A stretch of DNA of 64,000 nt from Actinoallomurus sp963823735 (GTDB lineage Bacteria; Actinomycetota; Actinomycetes; Streptosporangiales; Streptosporangiaceae): positions 1,922,001 to 1,986,000 of the forward strand of contig CAWGMO010000001.1 of the NCBI GenBank assembly GCA_963823735.1, given 5' to 3'. This document shows positions 26,192-34,176 of the stretch, piece after piece (the first letter of the stretch is position 1; the number at the start of each line of letters is the position of its first letter). The notes below the pieces were generated by a model that had not been told where the DNA came from, did not search any database, and was given only the letters and a program-made list of their open reading frames with translations. The position numbers and the translations under genes are program-made.

Positions 26192-28012
26192 ATGTCCCGT
26201 CGCAGACGGCTCGTCGCGATCAGTGCGGCGTCGTTCGTGGCCATGGCGGGCCTGGGCGCGGGTAACGCACAGGCCGCGCAATCCGGGCACCAGCCCGGCA
26301 AGGACGGCAACATCCTGCGGCTCATGCACAAGATGACGCTGCAGGAGAAGGTCGCTCAGCTGTTCGTTCTTCAGGTGTACGGAAAGAGTTCCGACACCAC
26401 GGATCCGGCCGACGTCGCGGCCAACCAGAAGCTGTACGGCCTGGACAACGCCGACCAGCTGATCGCCAAGTACCACCCCGGCGGGATCATCTACTACTCG
26501 GTGGACCCGACCAACGTGGCGAGCCCGCAGCAGGTCGCGCACTTCTCCAACGGCATCCAGAAGGCGTCGATGCACACGCGGGTACCCATCCCCGCCACCA
26601 TCGCCACCGACCAGGAGCAGGGCAGCGTGGTGAGCCGCATCCCGGCTCCCTTCACGCAGTTCCCGGGCAGCCAGGCCCTCGGCGCCGGGCGTACCCCCAA
26701 GGACGCCTACACCTCGTCGAAGATCACCGGCCAGGAGCTCAAGGCGATCGGGATCAACACCGACTACGCGCCGGACTCCGACGTCAACGTCAACCCGGCG
26801 AACCCGGTGATCGGCGTACGGTCGTTCGGCTCCGACCCGGACCTGGTGTCGAAGTTCGCCTCCGAGGAGGTCGACGGCTACCAGGCCGCCGGCGTCATCC
26901 CCACGGCCAAGCACTTCCCCGGCCACGGTGACACCGCCACCGACAGCCACACCGGCGTGCCGATCATCACCCACACGCTGGACCAGTGGAAGAAGCTCGA
27001 CGAGCCGCCGTTCCTGGCCGACATCGCCCACGGCGTCGACTCGATCATGACGGCGCACATCATCGTGCCCGCCCTGGACCCCTCGGGCGACCCTGCGACG
27101 CTGTCCAAGCCGATCCTGACCGGCATCCTGCGCGACCAGCTCCACTACAACGGTGTCGTGGTCACGGACGCGCTCGGCATGCAGGGCGTTCGTGACAAGT
27201 ACGGCGACGAGCGCGTGCCGGTGCTGGCGCTCAACGCCGGTGTGGACGAGCTGCTCAAGCCGCCGACGGACAACACAACGGGTCAAGGCCTGTTCGACGT
27301 CCAGTTCAACGCCGTTCTCAACGCGGTCAAGAGCGGCGAGCTGACGGAGTCGCGGATCGACCAGTCCGTCTACCGGATCCTGTCGCTGAAGAAGAAGCAC
27401 GACCTCTTCACGCACCCGTACGTCGACGAGAGCAAGGTCTCCAAGGTCGTGGGCGCTCCGTCCCACGTCAAGGCGGAGCAGCAGATCACCGACAAGACGA
27501 CCACGCTGGTCAAGAACGACGGCCTGCTGCCGCTGCCGAAGGACGGCCGCAAGGTGCTGGTCACCGGCTACGGCGTCACGACGACGCAGACGCTGGCGGA
27601 CGACATCCACAAGCGCGGCCCGGTCACCACGGCCTTCACCACGGGGTCGGCGCCGACGCAGGCCACCATCGACCAGGCGGTGGCCAAGGCCAAGGACAAC
27701 GACCTGACGGTCGTGCTGACCAACGCCGCGTGGAACAGCACGTCGCAGCAGACGCTCGTCAAGTCGCTGCTCGCGTCGGGCAAGCCCGTCGTGGTCGCCT
27801 CGGTGCGGGACGCGTACGACATCGGGTACTTCCCGGAGGCCACGAACTACCTCGTGACCTACGGGTACGCCGCCGTGTCACTGGAGTCGCTCACCAAGAC
27901 GCTGTTCGGTGAGATCAACCCCAGCGGCAAGCTGCCGGTGACGATCCCGCCCGCGGGACACCCGGATCAGACGCTCTACCCGTACGGCTTCGGGCTGAGC
28001 TACACGAAGTGA
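26192..28012 (+). CDS. Two-domain secreted GH3 beta-N-acetylhexosaminidase
   Basis: 606 residues. The Sec signal peptide (MSRRRRLVAISAASFVAMAGLGAGNAQAAQ) is cleaved after about AQA. The catalytic barrel has AKHFPGHGDTATDSHTGVP and VVTDALGMQGV. A C-terminal GH3 alpha/beta domain (from ~420; NDGLLPLPKDGRKVLVTGYG) ends with LYPYGFGLSYTK. The layout resembles Bacillus NagZ (YbbD), which trims GlcNAc from wall fragments. Signal type differs from the upstream paralogue: exported and soluble rather than lipid-anchored. Start follows GGAGGGAG. The first domain closely parallels the upstream gene, so they are likely old duplicates. Confidence 0.92.
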   Translation: MSRRRRLVAISAASFVAMAGLGAGNAQAAQSGHQPGKDGNILRLMHKMTLQEKVAQLFVLQVYGKSSDTTDPADVAANQKLYGLDNADQLIAKYHPGGIIYYSVDPTNVASPQQVAHFSNGIQKASMHTRVPIPATIATDQEQGSVVSRIPAPFTQFPGSQALGAGRTPKDAYTSSKITGQELKAIGINTDYAPDSDVNVNPANPVIGVRSFGSDPDLVSKFASEEVDGYQAAGVIPTAKHFPGHGDTATDSHTGVPIITHTLDQWKKLDEPPFLADIAHGVDSIMTAHIIVPALDPSGDPATLSKPILTGILRDQLHYNGVVVTDALGMQGVRDKYGDERVPVLALNAGVDELLKPPTDNTTGQGLFDVQFNAVLNAVKSGELTESRIDQSVYRILSLKKKHDLFTHPYVDESKVSKVVGAPSHVKAEQQITDKTTTLVKNDGLLPLPKDGRKVLVTGYGVTTTQTLADDIHKRGPVTTAFTTGSAPTQATIDQAVAKAKDNDLTVVLTNAAWNSTSQQTLVKSLLASGKPVVVASVRDAYDIGYFPEATNYLVTYGYAAVSLESLTKTLFGEINPSGKLPVTIPPAGHPDQTLYPYGFGLSYTK

Positions 28013-28020
28013 ACGACCGG

Positions 28021-28053
28021 GCGCGGGACGGCGGCACCACCGCCGTCCCGCGC
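28021..28053. terminator. Bidirectional terminator hairpin
   Basis: A perfect 14-bp stem, GCGCGGGACGGCGG (28021-28034) and its complement (28040-28053), with loop CACCA. It sits between the convergent GH3 and kinase genes (stop at 28060). Confidence 0.75.
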
Positions 28054-28059
28054 TCGTCT

Positions 28060-29085
28060 CTACTGCTCCAGCCGGCGTACGGCCAGGCGGGCCGCGCCGA
28101 TGGCGCCGTCTCCGGCGGGCATCGGCTCGGTGCCGAAGCGGTCCTTGAGGCCGCGGCGTACCGCGTCGGCCAGGGGGCCCTGTTCGAGCAGGGACCCGGC
28201 CACCACCAGCCCCGTCGGCCCGTCGCGGCCCTCCAGCGCGGGGCGTACGGCGTCGACGTCGGTGAGCAGAGCGGCCGCGGCCTCCTCGATGATGCGGCAC
28301 GCGACCGGGTCTCCGGCCTCGGCGGCGGCGCTGACGAGCGGCGCGACCTGCCCGAGTACGGCGGGCGGCTTGCCGTAGACCTCTTTGACGATCGCCTGCG
28401 GCAGGTCCGGCCCGGACGACACGGGGCCGATCTCACCGCCGGAGGCGGTGATCCGGGGATCGAGGGTGGCGAGGAGGGGCTCGGCAGCCTCGCCGAGCAT
28501 GGCGCGCGGCACCGTCTCGGCCAGTACGGTCGGGGCTCCGCGGCCGTCGAAGGCCCGCAGCGCGGCGCGTACGGCCTCGCGGCCGACCCACACCGCCGAC
28601 CCCTCGTCGCCCACCAGCCAGCCGTACGCGTCGGCCCGGCGCACGATCTCGCCGTCGTCGATCACCGCGGCGCCCGCCCCGGTACCGGCGAAGATCACGA
28701 TGCCGGCGGTGGCGGCGCTGCCGGCGGCGAAGGCGACGGCGATGTCGGTGACGACCTCGGGCTCGCCGCCGATGCCGAGCGCCTGCCAGGCGGAGTTGGC
28801 CGCGGCGACGGCGCGGGGACGCCCGGCGGCGCCCGCGCCCGCGATGCCGAAGACACCGCCCGCGACACCGCCCGGATCGAGGTCGGTGAGAGCCGTCGTC
28901 AGGGCGTCCGTGAGGGCCTTGGCGGTATCGCCTCCGGAGTTGAAGTTGGCGCCTGGACCTGCGCCGTAACCTGCGACGACACCGTCAAGCGTCATGATCG
29001 CGGCACGCGTGTGGGTGCCGCCCGCGTCGATGCCGACCACATAGGGACCGGCCGGTTGAGAGCACACAGGGCGACGGTAGAACAT
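28060..29085 (-). CDS. BadF/BadG-type ATPase, probable N-acetylglucosamine or amino-sugar kinase
   Basis: About 341 residues. The ASKHA fold is shown by VVGIDAGGTHTRAAI (phosphate 1), TDIAVAFAAG (connect 1), IFAGTGAGAAVIDDGE (phosphate 2), WLVGDEGSAVWVG and VVAGSLLEQGPLAD. This branch includes mammalian NAGK-like GlcNAc kinases and MurNAc kinases such as MurK. Next to MurQ it most likely makes MurNAc-6P and/or GlcNAc-6P. The start is uncertain: ATG 29085 is used, but GTG 29067 and ATG 29103 are in frame and none has a clear ribosome-binding site. Divergent from the MurR-like regulator. Confidence 0.8.
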   Translation of the reverse strand: MFYRRPVCSQPAGPYVVGIDAGGTHTRAAIMTLDGVVAGYGAGPGANFNSGGDTAKALTDALTTALTDLDPGGVAGGVFGIAGAGAAGRPRAVAAANSAWQALGIGGEPEVVTDIAVAFAAGSAATAGIVIFAGTGAGAAVIDDGEIVRRADAYGWLVGDEGSAVWVGREAVRAALRAFDGRGAPTVLAETVPRAMLGEAAEPLLATLDPRITASGGEIGPVSSGPDLPQAIVKEVYGKPPAVLGQVAPLVSAAAEAGDPVACRIIEEAAAALLTDVDAVRPALEGRDGPTGLVVAGSLLEQGPLADAVRRGLKDRFGTEPMPAGDGAIGAARLAVRRLEQ

Positions 29086-29105
29086 CCGGCGTTGACATCG
29101 CATTC

Positions 29106-29119
29106 GTTTCGTAAGAAAC
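29106..29119. promoter_or_regulatory. Inverted repeat between kinase and RpiR-type regulator
   Basis: GTTTC-GTAA-GAAAC is a perfect inverted repeat 9 bp before the regulator start. TTGACA at 29092-29097 could be the -35 of the rightward promoter, putting the repeat over its -10. Both divergent starts lie within about 25 bp of the repeat, so one bound dimer could control both genes. Confidence 0.5.
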
Positions 29120-29127
29120 TTTCCGCC

Positions 29128-30060
29128 ATGAGGAAGGTCGGGCCCGACTCAGGGCCAGGGGCCGACGCCGCAGGCGCATCTCCGCTGAGCACCGTTGTTC
29201 GTGTTCGCTCGCTGCTGCCGTCACTCCCCCCCGCCGAGGCACGTGTGGCGCAGCGGGTCATCGATGACCCCGAAGCCGTCGCCAATTCGACGATCACCGA
29301 GCTGGCGCAGGCGTGCGGCACGTCGGAGACCACGGTCATCCGGTTCTGCCGGGCGATCGGCTTCTCCGGCTACCCCGAGCTTCGGCTGACGCTCGCCACC
29401 GAGGCCGGGCGCGCCCAGGGCGTCACGCGCGGCCGCGACGTCGGCAGCGACATCAGCGTGGACGACACGCTGGAGCAGGTCGTCGAGAAGATCGCGTTCG
29501 CCGACGCGCGCGCGGTCGAGGAGACGGCCAACCAGCTCGACATCGAGACCCTCGACCAGGTCGTCACGGCGATCGTGGACGCACGCCGGATCGACGTCTA
29601 CGGCGTCGGCGCGAGCGCGTTCGTGGCCAGTGACTTCCAGCAGAAGCTGCACCGCATCGGCCGCACGTCCTACGCGTGGTCCGACGCCCACATCATGCTG
29701 ACCAGCGCCGCCGTCCTCGAATCAGCGGACGTGGCGGTCGGCATCTCCCACACCGGCGCTACCGTGGAGACCATAGACGCGCTCAGCGTCGCACGGCGCC
29801 GGGGCGCGACCACCGTCGCGCTCACCAACTTCCCGCGATCTCCGATCGCCGACGCCGCCGACCTGGTGCTGACCACGGCGGCGCGCGAGACGACGTTCCG
29901 CTCGGGTGCCACGGCGAGCCGCCTGGCCCAGCTGACCGTGATCGACTGCGTGTTCGTCGGCATCGCCCAGCGGACCTACGAGCCGACGCGGGAGCACCTG
30001 GAGTCCACCCGCGACGCGGTGCGGGTCCGCCGCGTACGCCCGGAAAGGAGACGCCGGTGA
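29128..30060 (+). CDS. MurR/RpiR-family transcriptional regulator
   Basis: 310 residues. The N-terminal HTH_6 domain (~18-95; ARVAQRVIDDPEAVANSTITELAQACGTSETTVIRFCRAIGFSGYPELRLTLA) precedes a C-terminal SIS domain (~135-275; YGVGASAFVASDFQQKLHRIG; VGISHTGATVETIDAL). E. coli MurR senses MurNAc-6P through such a SIS domain and represses murQ. The C-terminus is very basic (RRVRPERRRR). Its stop overlaps the GTG of murQ (GTGA), a strong functional link. Confidence 0.9.
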   Translation: MRKVGPDSGPGADAAGASPLSTVVRVRSLLPSLPPAEARVAQRVIDDPEAVANSTITELAQACGTSETTVIRFCRAIGFSGYPELRLTLATEAGRAQGVTRGRDVGSDISVDDTLEQVVEKIAFADARAVEETANQLDIETLDQVVTAIVDARRIDVYGVGASAFVASDFQQKLHRIGRTSYAWSDAHIMLTSAAVLESADVAVGISHTGATVETIDALSVARRRGATTVALTNFPRSPIADAADLVLTTAARETTFRSGATASRLAQLTVIDCVFVGIAQRTYEPTREHLESTRDAVRVRRVRPERRRR

Positions 30061-30983
30061 ACGACAGCATTCCTCTGTCGGTCCTGCGGGGCGTGCCCAC
30101 CGAGGCGCGCAACCCCCGTACGGTCGACATCGACGTGCTGCCGACCATCGACGTCCTCCGCCTGATCAACGCCGAGGACGAACAGGTCGCCGGCGCGGTG
30201 GCCGAGACGCTTCCGCAGATCGCCATGGCCGCCGACCTCGCCGTCGAGGCGCTGCGCCACGGCGGGCGCGTGCACTACTTCGGCGCCGGTACGTCCGGGC
30301 GGCTCGCCGTCCTGGACGCCGCCGAGCTGCCGCCGACCTACGGCGTCGACCCCGGCCTCGTCGTCGCCCACCACGCGGGCGGCAGCAACGCCGTCTCCCG
30401 CGCGATCGAGGACGTCGAGGACGACGACATGCTCGGCGCCCGCGAGGCCGAGGCCGCCCTGCGCCCCGGCGACGTGGCCGTCGGCGTGACGGCGAGCGGG
30501 CGCACCCCGTACGTCATCGGCGCGCTGCGGGCCGCCGCCCAGATGGGCGCCCACACCGTACTGGTCAGCTCGAACCCGGCCGCGAAGGCGGCTTCGGACG
30601 TCGACGTCCACATCGCCGTGGAGACCGGTCCCGAGGCGGTGACGGGCTCGACGCGCATGAAGGCGGGCACGGCCGCCAAGCTCGTCCTCAACGCCATGTC
30701 GACCGCGGTCATGGTCCGGCTCGGCCGTACCTACTCGAACCTCATGGTGAGCATGAACGCGCGCAACTCCAAGCTCCGGGGGCGCGTGGTCAAGATTCTG
30801 GTCGAGGCGACCGGCATGGACGCCGAGACGTGCGCGGCAGCGCTCGCCGATTCCGGTGGCGACACCCGCGCCGCCCTGATCTCACTGTTGTGCGACGTGT
30901 CTCCGGACCTCGCCGCCGAGGCCCTGAAGGCCTCCTGCGGCTCGGTACGCGAGGCGATGCGCACGATCCACGCAGATCACTAG
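30057..30983 (+). CDS. murQ: N-acetylmuramic acid 6-phosphate etherase
   Basis: 308 residues with a GTG start after GGAAAGGAG. It cleaves the lactyl ether of MurNAc-6P to give GlcNAc-6P and D-lactate in the cytosol. Diagnostic features are TEARNPRTVDIDVL near the N-terminus, YFGAGTSGRLAVLDAAELPPTYG with the catalytic Glu, GVTASGRTPYVIGAL, and GSTRMKAGTAAKLVLNAMST. A C-terminal UBA-like helical segment (SGGDTRAALISLLCDVS) matches the family. This enzyme makes the cluster a MurNAc-recycling locus and not only a chitin or GlcNAc locus. Confidence 0.96.
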   Translation: MNDSIPLSVLRGVPTEARNPRTVDIDVLPTIDVLRLINAEDEQVAGAVAETLPQIAMAADLAVEALRHGGRVHYFGAGTSGRLAVLDAAELPPTYGVDPGLVVAHHAGGSNAVSRAIEDVEDDDMLGAREAEAALRPGDVAVGVTASGRTPYVIGALRAAAQMGAHTVLVSSNPAAKAASDVDVHIAVETGPEAVTGSTRMKAGTAAKLVLNAMSTAVMVRLGRTYSNLMVSMNARNSKLRGRVVKILVEATGMDAETCAAALADSGGDTRAALISLLCDVSPDLAAEALKASCGSVREAMRTIHADH

Positions 30984-31014
30984 TCCGGGGTACAGAGAAA
31001 GGGTCCACCTCCCA

Positions 31015-32283
31015 ATGCGCAAGCTCTCCACGCTCGCCGCGGTGCTCACCGTCGCCCTCGCCATCCCGGCGTGCGCGCCGAGCACCAAGAGCAGCAGCGG
31101 TGGCAAGGTCCATCTGACCGTCCTGTCGTGGCGTCCGGAGGACACCGCCGGGTACAAGAAGATCTTCGCCACGTACGAGAAGAGCCACCCGAAGGTCACG
31201 ATCGACTTCAAGCCGATCAAGAGCACCGAGTACCTGACGGTGCTGCCGACCGAGCTGAAGAAGGCTTCGGGCGGCCCGGACGTCGTGCAGCTCAAGCCGT
31301 ACGGCCCGCTCCAGTCGCTGATCACCGCCGGCAACCTCATGCCGATCGACGGCCAGGTCGACACGAGCAAGTGGGACCCCAAGATCCTTCAGGCGGCGAA
31401 GGGCAAGCAGGACGGCAAGCTGTACGGCGTCCCGTACGCGCTGCAGACCCTGCAGATGCTCTACAACAAGAAGATCTTCGCCGACCAGGGCATCCAGCCG
31501 CCGACGACGTGGGCCGAGTTCATGGCCGCCAACGACAAGCTGAAGAAGGCCGGCGTCACGCCGATGGCGACCAGCGGCCTCCAGCCGTGGGTGCTCGCCA
31601 TCGACCACCAGATCTTCGGCGCGACCCAGTACGGCGGCGACGACTTCGAGAAGGCCGTCCTGTCGGGCCAGAAGAACTTCACCGACCCGGCGTACACGGC
31701 CTCGCTCGACACGACGGCCAAGCTGAAGCAGTACTACCCGGACAAGGTCGCCGCGGTCGACTACCCGGACGCGCAGACGCTGTTCACCAGCGGCAAGGCC
31801 GCGATGTACCCGGGCGGATCGTATGAGGTCGGGCCGTTCACCAAGACCAACCCGGACCTGCAGGTCGGCTTCTTCGACGTGCCCCCGGCGCCCGGCTCCA
31901 CGATCACCCACCCGCTGACCTCCGGCTACGTCGACGGGTCGTACGGCATCAACGCCAAGACGACCCACAAGGCCGAGGCGACCGAGCTGCTCAAGTGGAT
32001 GGCGACGCCGGCGTTCGGCCAGCTGTACGCCGACACGCTCAAGCAGATCTCGCTGGTGCCCGGAACCACCCCGAGCGACCCGCTGCTGGCCCAGGCGTAC
32101 AAGAACTACCAGGACCACGGCGCCACCTACATGATGGTGGTCGACTTCGGTTACGGGAACCCGCTCGGCCGCGACCAGGAGGGCATGGCCCTGCAGAAGA
32201 TGCTGGGCGGTGGATCGGCCGCGGACGCGGGCAAATTCGTACAGAAGGGCGTCTCGGCGTGGTTCAAGCCCAGCGGCGGCTGA
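31015..32283 (+). CDS. Sugar ABC transporter substrate-binding lipoprotein
   Basis: 422 residues. Lipoprotein signal MRKLSTLAAVLTVALAIPAC (Cys20) leads into a family 1 extracellular solute-binding fold (VHLTVLSWRPEDTAGYKKIF; GGPDVVQLKPYGPLQSL; GKQDGKLYGVPYALQTLQMLYNKKIF). It starts 31 bp after murQ behind GAAAGGG. Ligand is inferred from context to be a GlcNAc/MurNAc-type sugar or small muropeptide saccharide. The two downstream genes supply the permeases. Confidence 0.92.
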   Translation: MRKLSTLAAVLTVALAIPACAPSTKSSSGGKVHLTVLSWRPEDTAGYKKIFATYEKSHPKVTIDFKPIKSTEYLTVLPTELKKASGGPDVVQLKPYGPLQSLITAGNLMPIDGQVDTSKWDPKILQAAKGKQDGKLYGVPYALQTLQMLYNKKIFADQGIQPPTTWAEFMAANDKLKKAGVTPMATSGLQPWVLAIDHQIFGATQYGGDDFEKAVLSGQKNFTDPAYTASLDTTAKLKQYYPDKVAAVDYPDAQTLFTSGKAAMYPGGSYEVGPFTKTNPDLQVGFFDVPPAPGSTITHPLTSGYVDGSYGINAKTTHKAEATELLKWMATPAFGQLYADTLKQISLVPGTTPSDPLLAQAYKNYQDHGATYMMVVDFGYGNPLGRDQEGMALQKMLGGGSAADAGKFVQKGVSAWFKPSGG

Positions 32284-33241
32284 CGTCCACGCGGATGGCA
32301 CCGGCGGCGGGCATGCCCGCCGCCGGCGCCGGCTGCCCTCACCCCGGCGGCTCGGCCTGCTGCTGACGTTCCTGCTTCCGGCCCTGGTGCTCTACACGAT
32401 GTTCATCGTGTACCCGCTGGGGTCCTCGCTGCAGTACAGCCTCTACCGCTGGTCGGGCACCACGGCCGGCGCCTTCGCGGGCCTGGGCAACTTCAGTGAC
32501 CTGCTGACGAAGTACCCGCTCGACGAGCAGGTGTGGCGCGCGCTGGGCCACAACTGCCTGTTCTTCGTCGGCACGATGCTGATCCAGACCACGCTGGGCC
32601 TGACGTTCGCGGTGCTGCTGCACCGGTCGCGGCGCGGCAAGAGGTTCCTGCAGACGGCGTTCACGCTGCCGCACCTGGTCAGCCCCATCGTCGTCGGCTA
32701 CCTGTGGTCGCTGATGCTCAACCCGCAGTTCGGCGCGGTCAACGCCGCGCTGAAGGACGTCGGGCTCGGCTCTCTCGCCCAGCCCTGGCGCGGCGACCCG
32801 CACCTGGCGCTGCCGGTCGCGATCGTCGTCAACGCCTGGCAGTGGGTCGGCTTCCCGATGCTGCTGTTCGCCGCCGCGCTCGCCGGAATCCCGGACGAGT
32901 ACGAGCAGGCCGCACGCGTCGACGGCGCGTCGTCGTGGCATGTGTTCCGCCGGATCACGTTCCCGCTGCTGACGCCCGTGCTCGGCATCGTCACCGTGCT
33001 GACCTTCATCGGCAACTTCAACGTGCTCGACCTGATCTACGCCCTCCAGGGCTCTCAGGGCAACCCGAACTTCTCGACCGACGTCCTCGGGCTGATGTTC
33101 TACCGGACGGCCTTCCAGAACCCCGACGCGAACGCGATCGGACAGTCCTCGGCGCTCGCCGTGTGCATGTTCGTGCTGATCTTCGGGGTCTCCGTGGTGG
33201 CCAACCGCTTCTTCCGCCGGATGGAGGATCGCCTGAAATGA
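32210..33241 (+). CDS. Sugar ABC transporter permease (MalF-like), start uncertain
   Basis: Core of about 300 residues with six membrane segments from LGLLLTFLLPALVLYTMFIVYPLG onward. The permease loop EYEQAARVDGASSWHVFRRITFPLLTP is the EAA motif. In this frame the only usable start before the first helix is GTG 32210, which overlaps the binding-protein gene by 74 bp and adds an Arg-rich tail with no good ribosome-binding site. A better-placed ATG at 32295 is in a different frame and stops at about 32366. Either the protein starts at 32210 or a one-base indel sits near 32330. The membrane domain itself is intact. Confidence 0.85.
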   Translation: MDRPRTRANSYRRASRRGSSPAAADVHADGTGGGHARRRRRLPSPRRLGLLLTFLLPALVLYTMFIVYPLGSSLQYSLYRWSGTTAGAFAGLGNFSDLLTKYPLDEQVWRALGHNCLFFVGTMLIQTTLGLTFAVLLHRSRRGKRFLQTAFTLPHLVSPIVVGYLWSLMLNPQFGAVNAALKDVGLGSLAQPWRGDPHLALPVAIVVNAWQWVGFPMLLFAAALAGIPDEYEQAARVDGASSWHVFRRITFPLLTPVLGIVTVLTFIGNFNVLDLIYALQGSQGNPNFSTDVLGLMFYRTAFQNPDANAIGQSSALAVCMFVLIFGVSVVANRFFRRMEDRLK

Positions 33242-34116
33242 GCACTCTCACGGTGGAGAAGACGCCGGCCGTCATGAAGACGACCAGCCCGCCCGTACGC
33301 CGGAACCGCGCCGGAGCGATCCTCTCGGTGATCCTCCTGTGGGGGTACGCCGCGGTGGCGCTCGCCCCGCTGCTGCTGATGGCCTTCGGGTCACTGCGCA
33401 CCGAACAGGACCTCGCGGACAGCCCGCTGGGCCTGCCGCTGCACCCCGCCTTCGAGAACTACGCGAAGGCCTGGTCGCAGGGCGGGTTCAGCTCGTACTT
33501 CATCAACTCGATCACAGTGACCGTCGGAGCCGTCGTGCTCGGCGCGGGCGTCTCGGTCCTGGCGGCCTACCCGCTGGCGCGGTACCGCTTCTTCGGCCGC
33601 GGCTTCCTGACGGCGTTCTTCCTGGCCGGCCTGATGCTGCCGATCCGCCTGGGCATCGTGCCGGTGTTCTACCTGCTCAACTCCATCGGCCTGATCGACT
33701 CCCGCTTCGGCCTGATCTGCGTGTACGCGGCGAGCGGCGTACCTTTCTCGATCTTCGTCCTGTCGGCGTTCTTCCGGCAGATCCCGGTGGACCTGGAGGA
33801 GGCGGCCCGTATCGACGGCGCCGGCGAGATCCGGATCTTCGCCCGGATCATGGTGCCGATGGTGCGACCGGCGCTGACGACGGTGGCGTTGTTCCAGTTC
33901 ATCCCGCTGTGGAACGACTTCTTCTTCCCGTTGGTGCTGGTGGAGGACGACAAGTACACCCTGCCGGTGGGGTTGACCCGCTTCGTGGCCGAGTTCGAGT
34001 CGTCCCACTCACAGCTGTACGCGGGCCTCGTCATCACCACGATCCCGCTGGTCCTGCTCTTCCTGCTGGCCACCAAGCAGATCGTGGCCGGTCTCACGGC
34101 GGGGATGACGAAGTAG
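33238..34116 (+). CDS. Sugar ABC transporter permease (MalG-like)
   Basis: 292 residues, six membrane segments. The EAA loop reads DLEEAARIDGAGEIRIFARIMVPMVRPAL. The family-typical NDFFFPLVLVEDDKYTLPVGL is near the C-terminus. The ATG overlaps the preceding permease stop (ATGA). No ATP-binding subunit follows. In streptomycetes a shared ATPase (MsiK) energises many such importers, so one encoded elsewhere is presumed. Confidence 0.94.
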   Translation: MSTLTVEKTPAVMKTTSPPVRRNRAGAILSVILLWGYAAVALAPLLLMAFGSLRTEQDLADSPLGLPLHPAFENYAKAWSQGGFSSYFINSITVTVGAVVLGAGVSVLAAYPLARYRFFGRGFLTAFFLAGLMLPIRLGIVPVFYLLNSIGLIDSRFGLICVYAASGVPFSIFVLSAFFRQIPVDLEEAARIDGAGEIRIFARIMVPMVRPALTTVALFQFIPLWNDFFFPLVLVEDDKYTLPVGLTRFVAEFESSHSQLYAGLVITTIPLVLLFLLATKQIVAGLTAGMTK

Positions 34117-34134
34117 CCGGTACGACCAAGCAGG

Positions 34135-34169
34135 TCGTCCTCCCCGCGCTCGTCGCGAAGGGAGGACGA
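34135..34169. terminator. Bidirectional hairpin at the end of the importer genes
   Basis: The stem TCGTCCTCCC (34135-34144) pairs with GGGAGGACGA (34160-34169) and encloses an inner CGCG/CGCG stem. It lies between the permease and a convergent gene that stops at 34177. Confidence 0.65.
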
Positions 34170-34176
34170 TCCTCGT

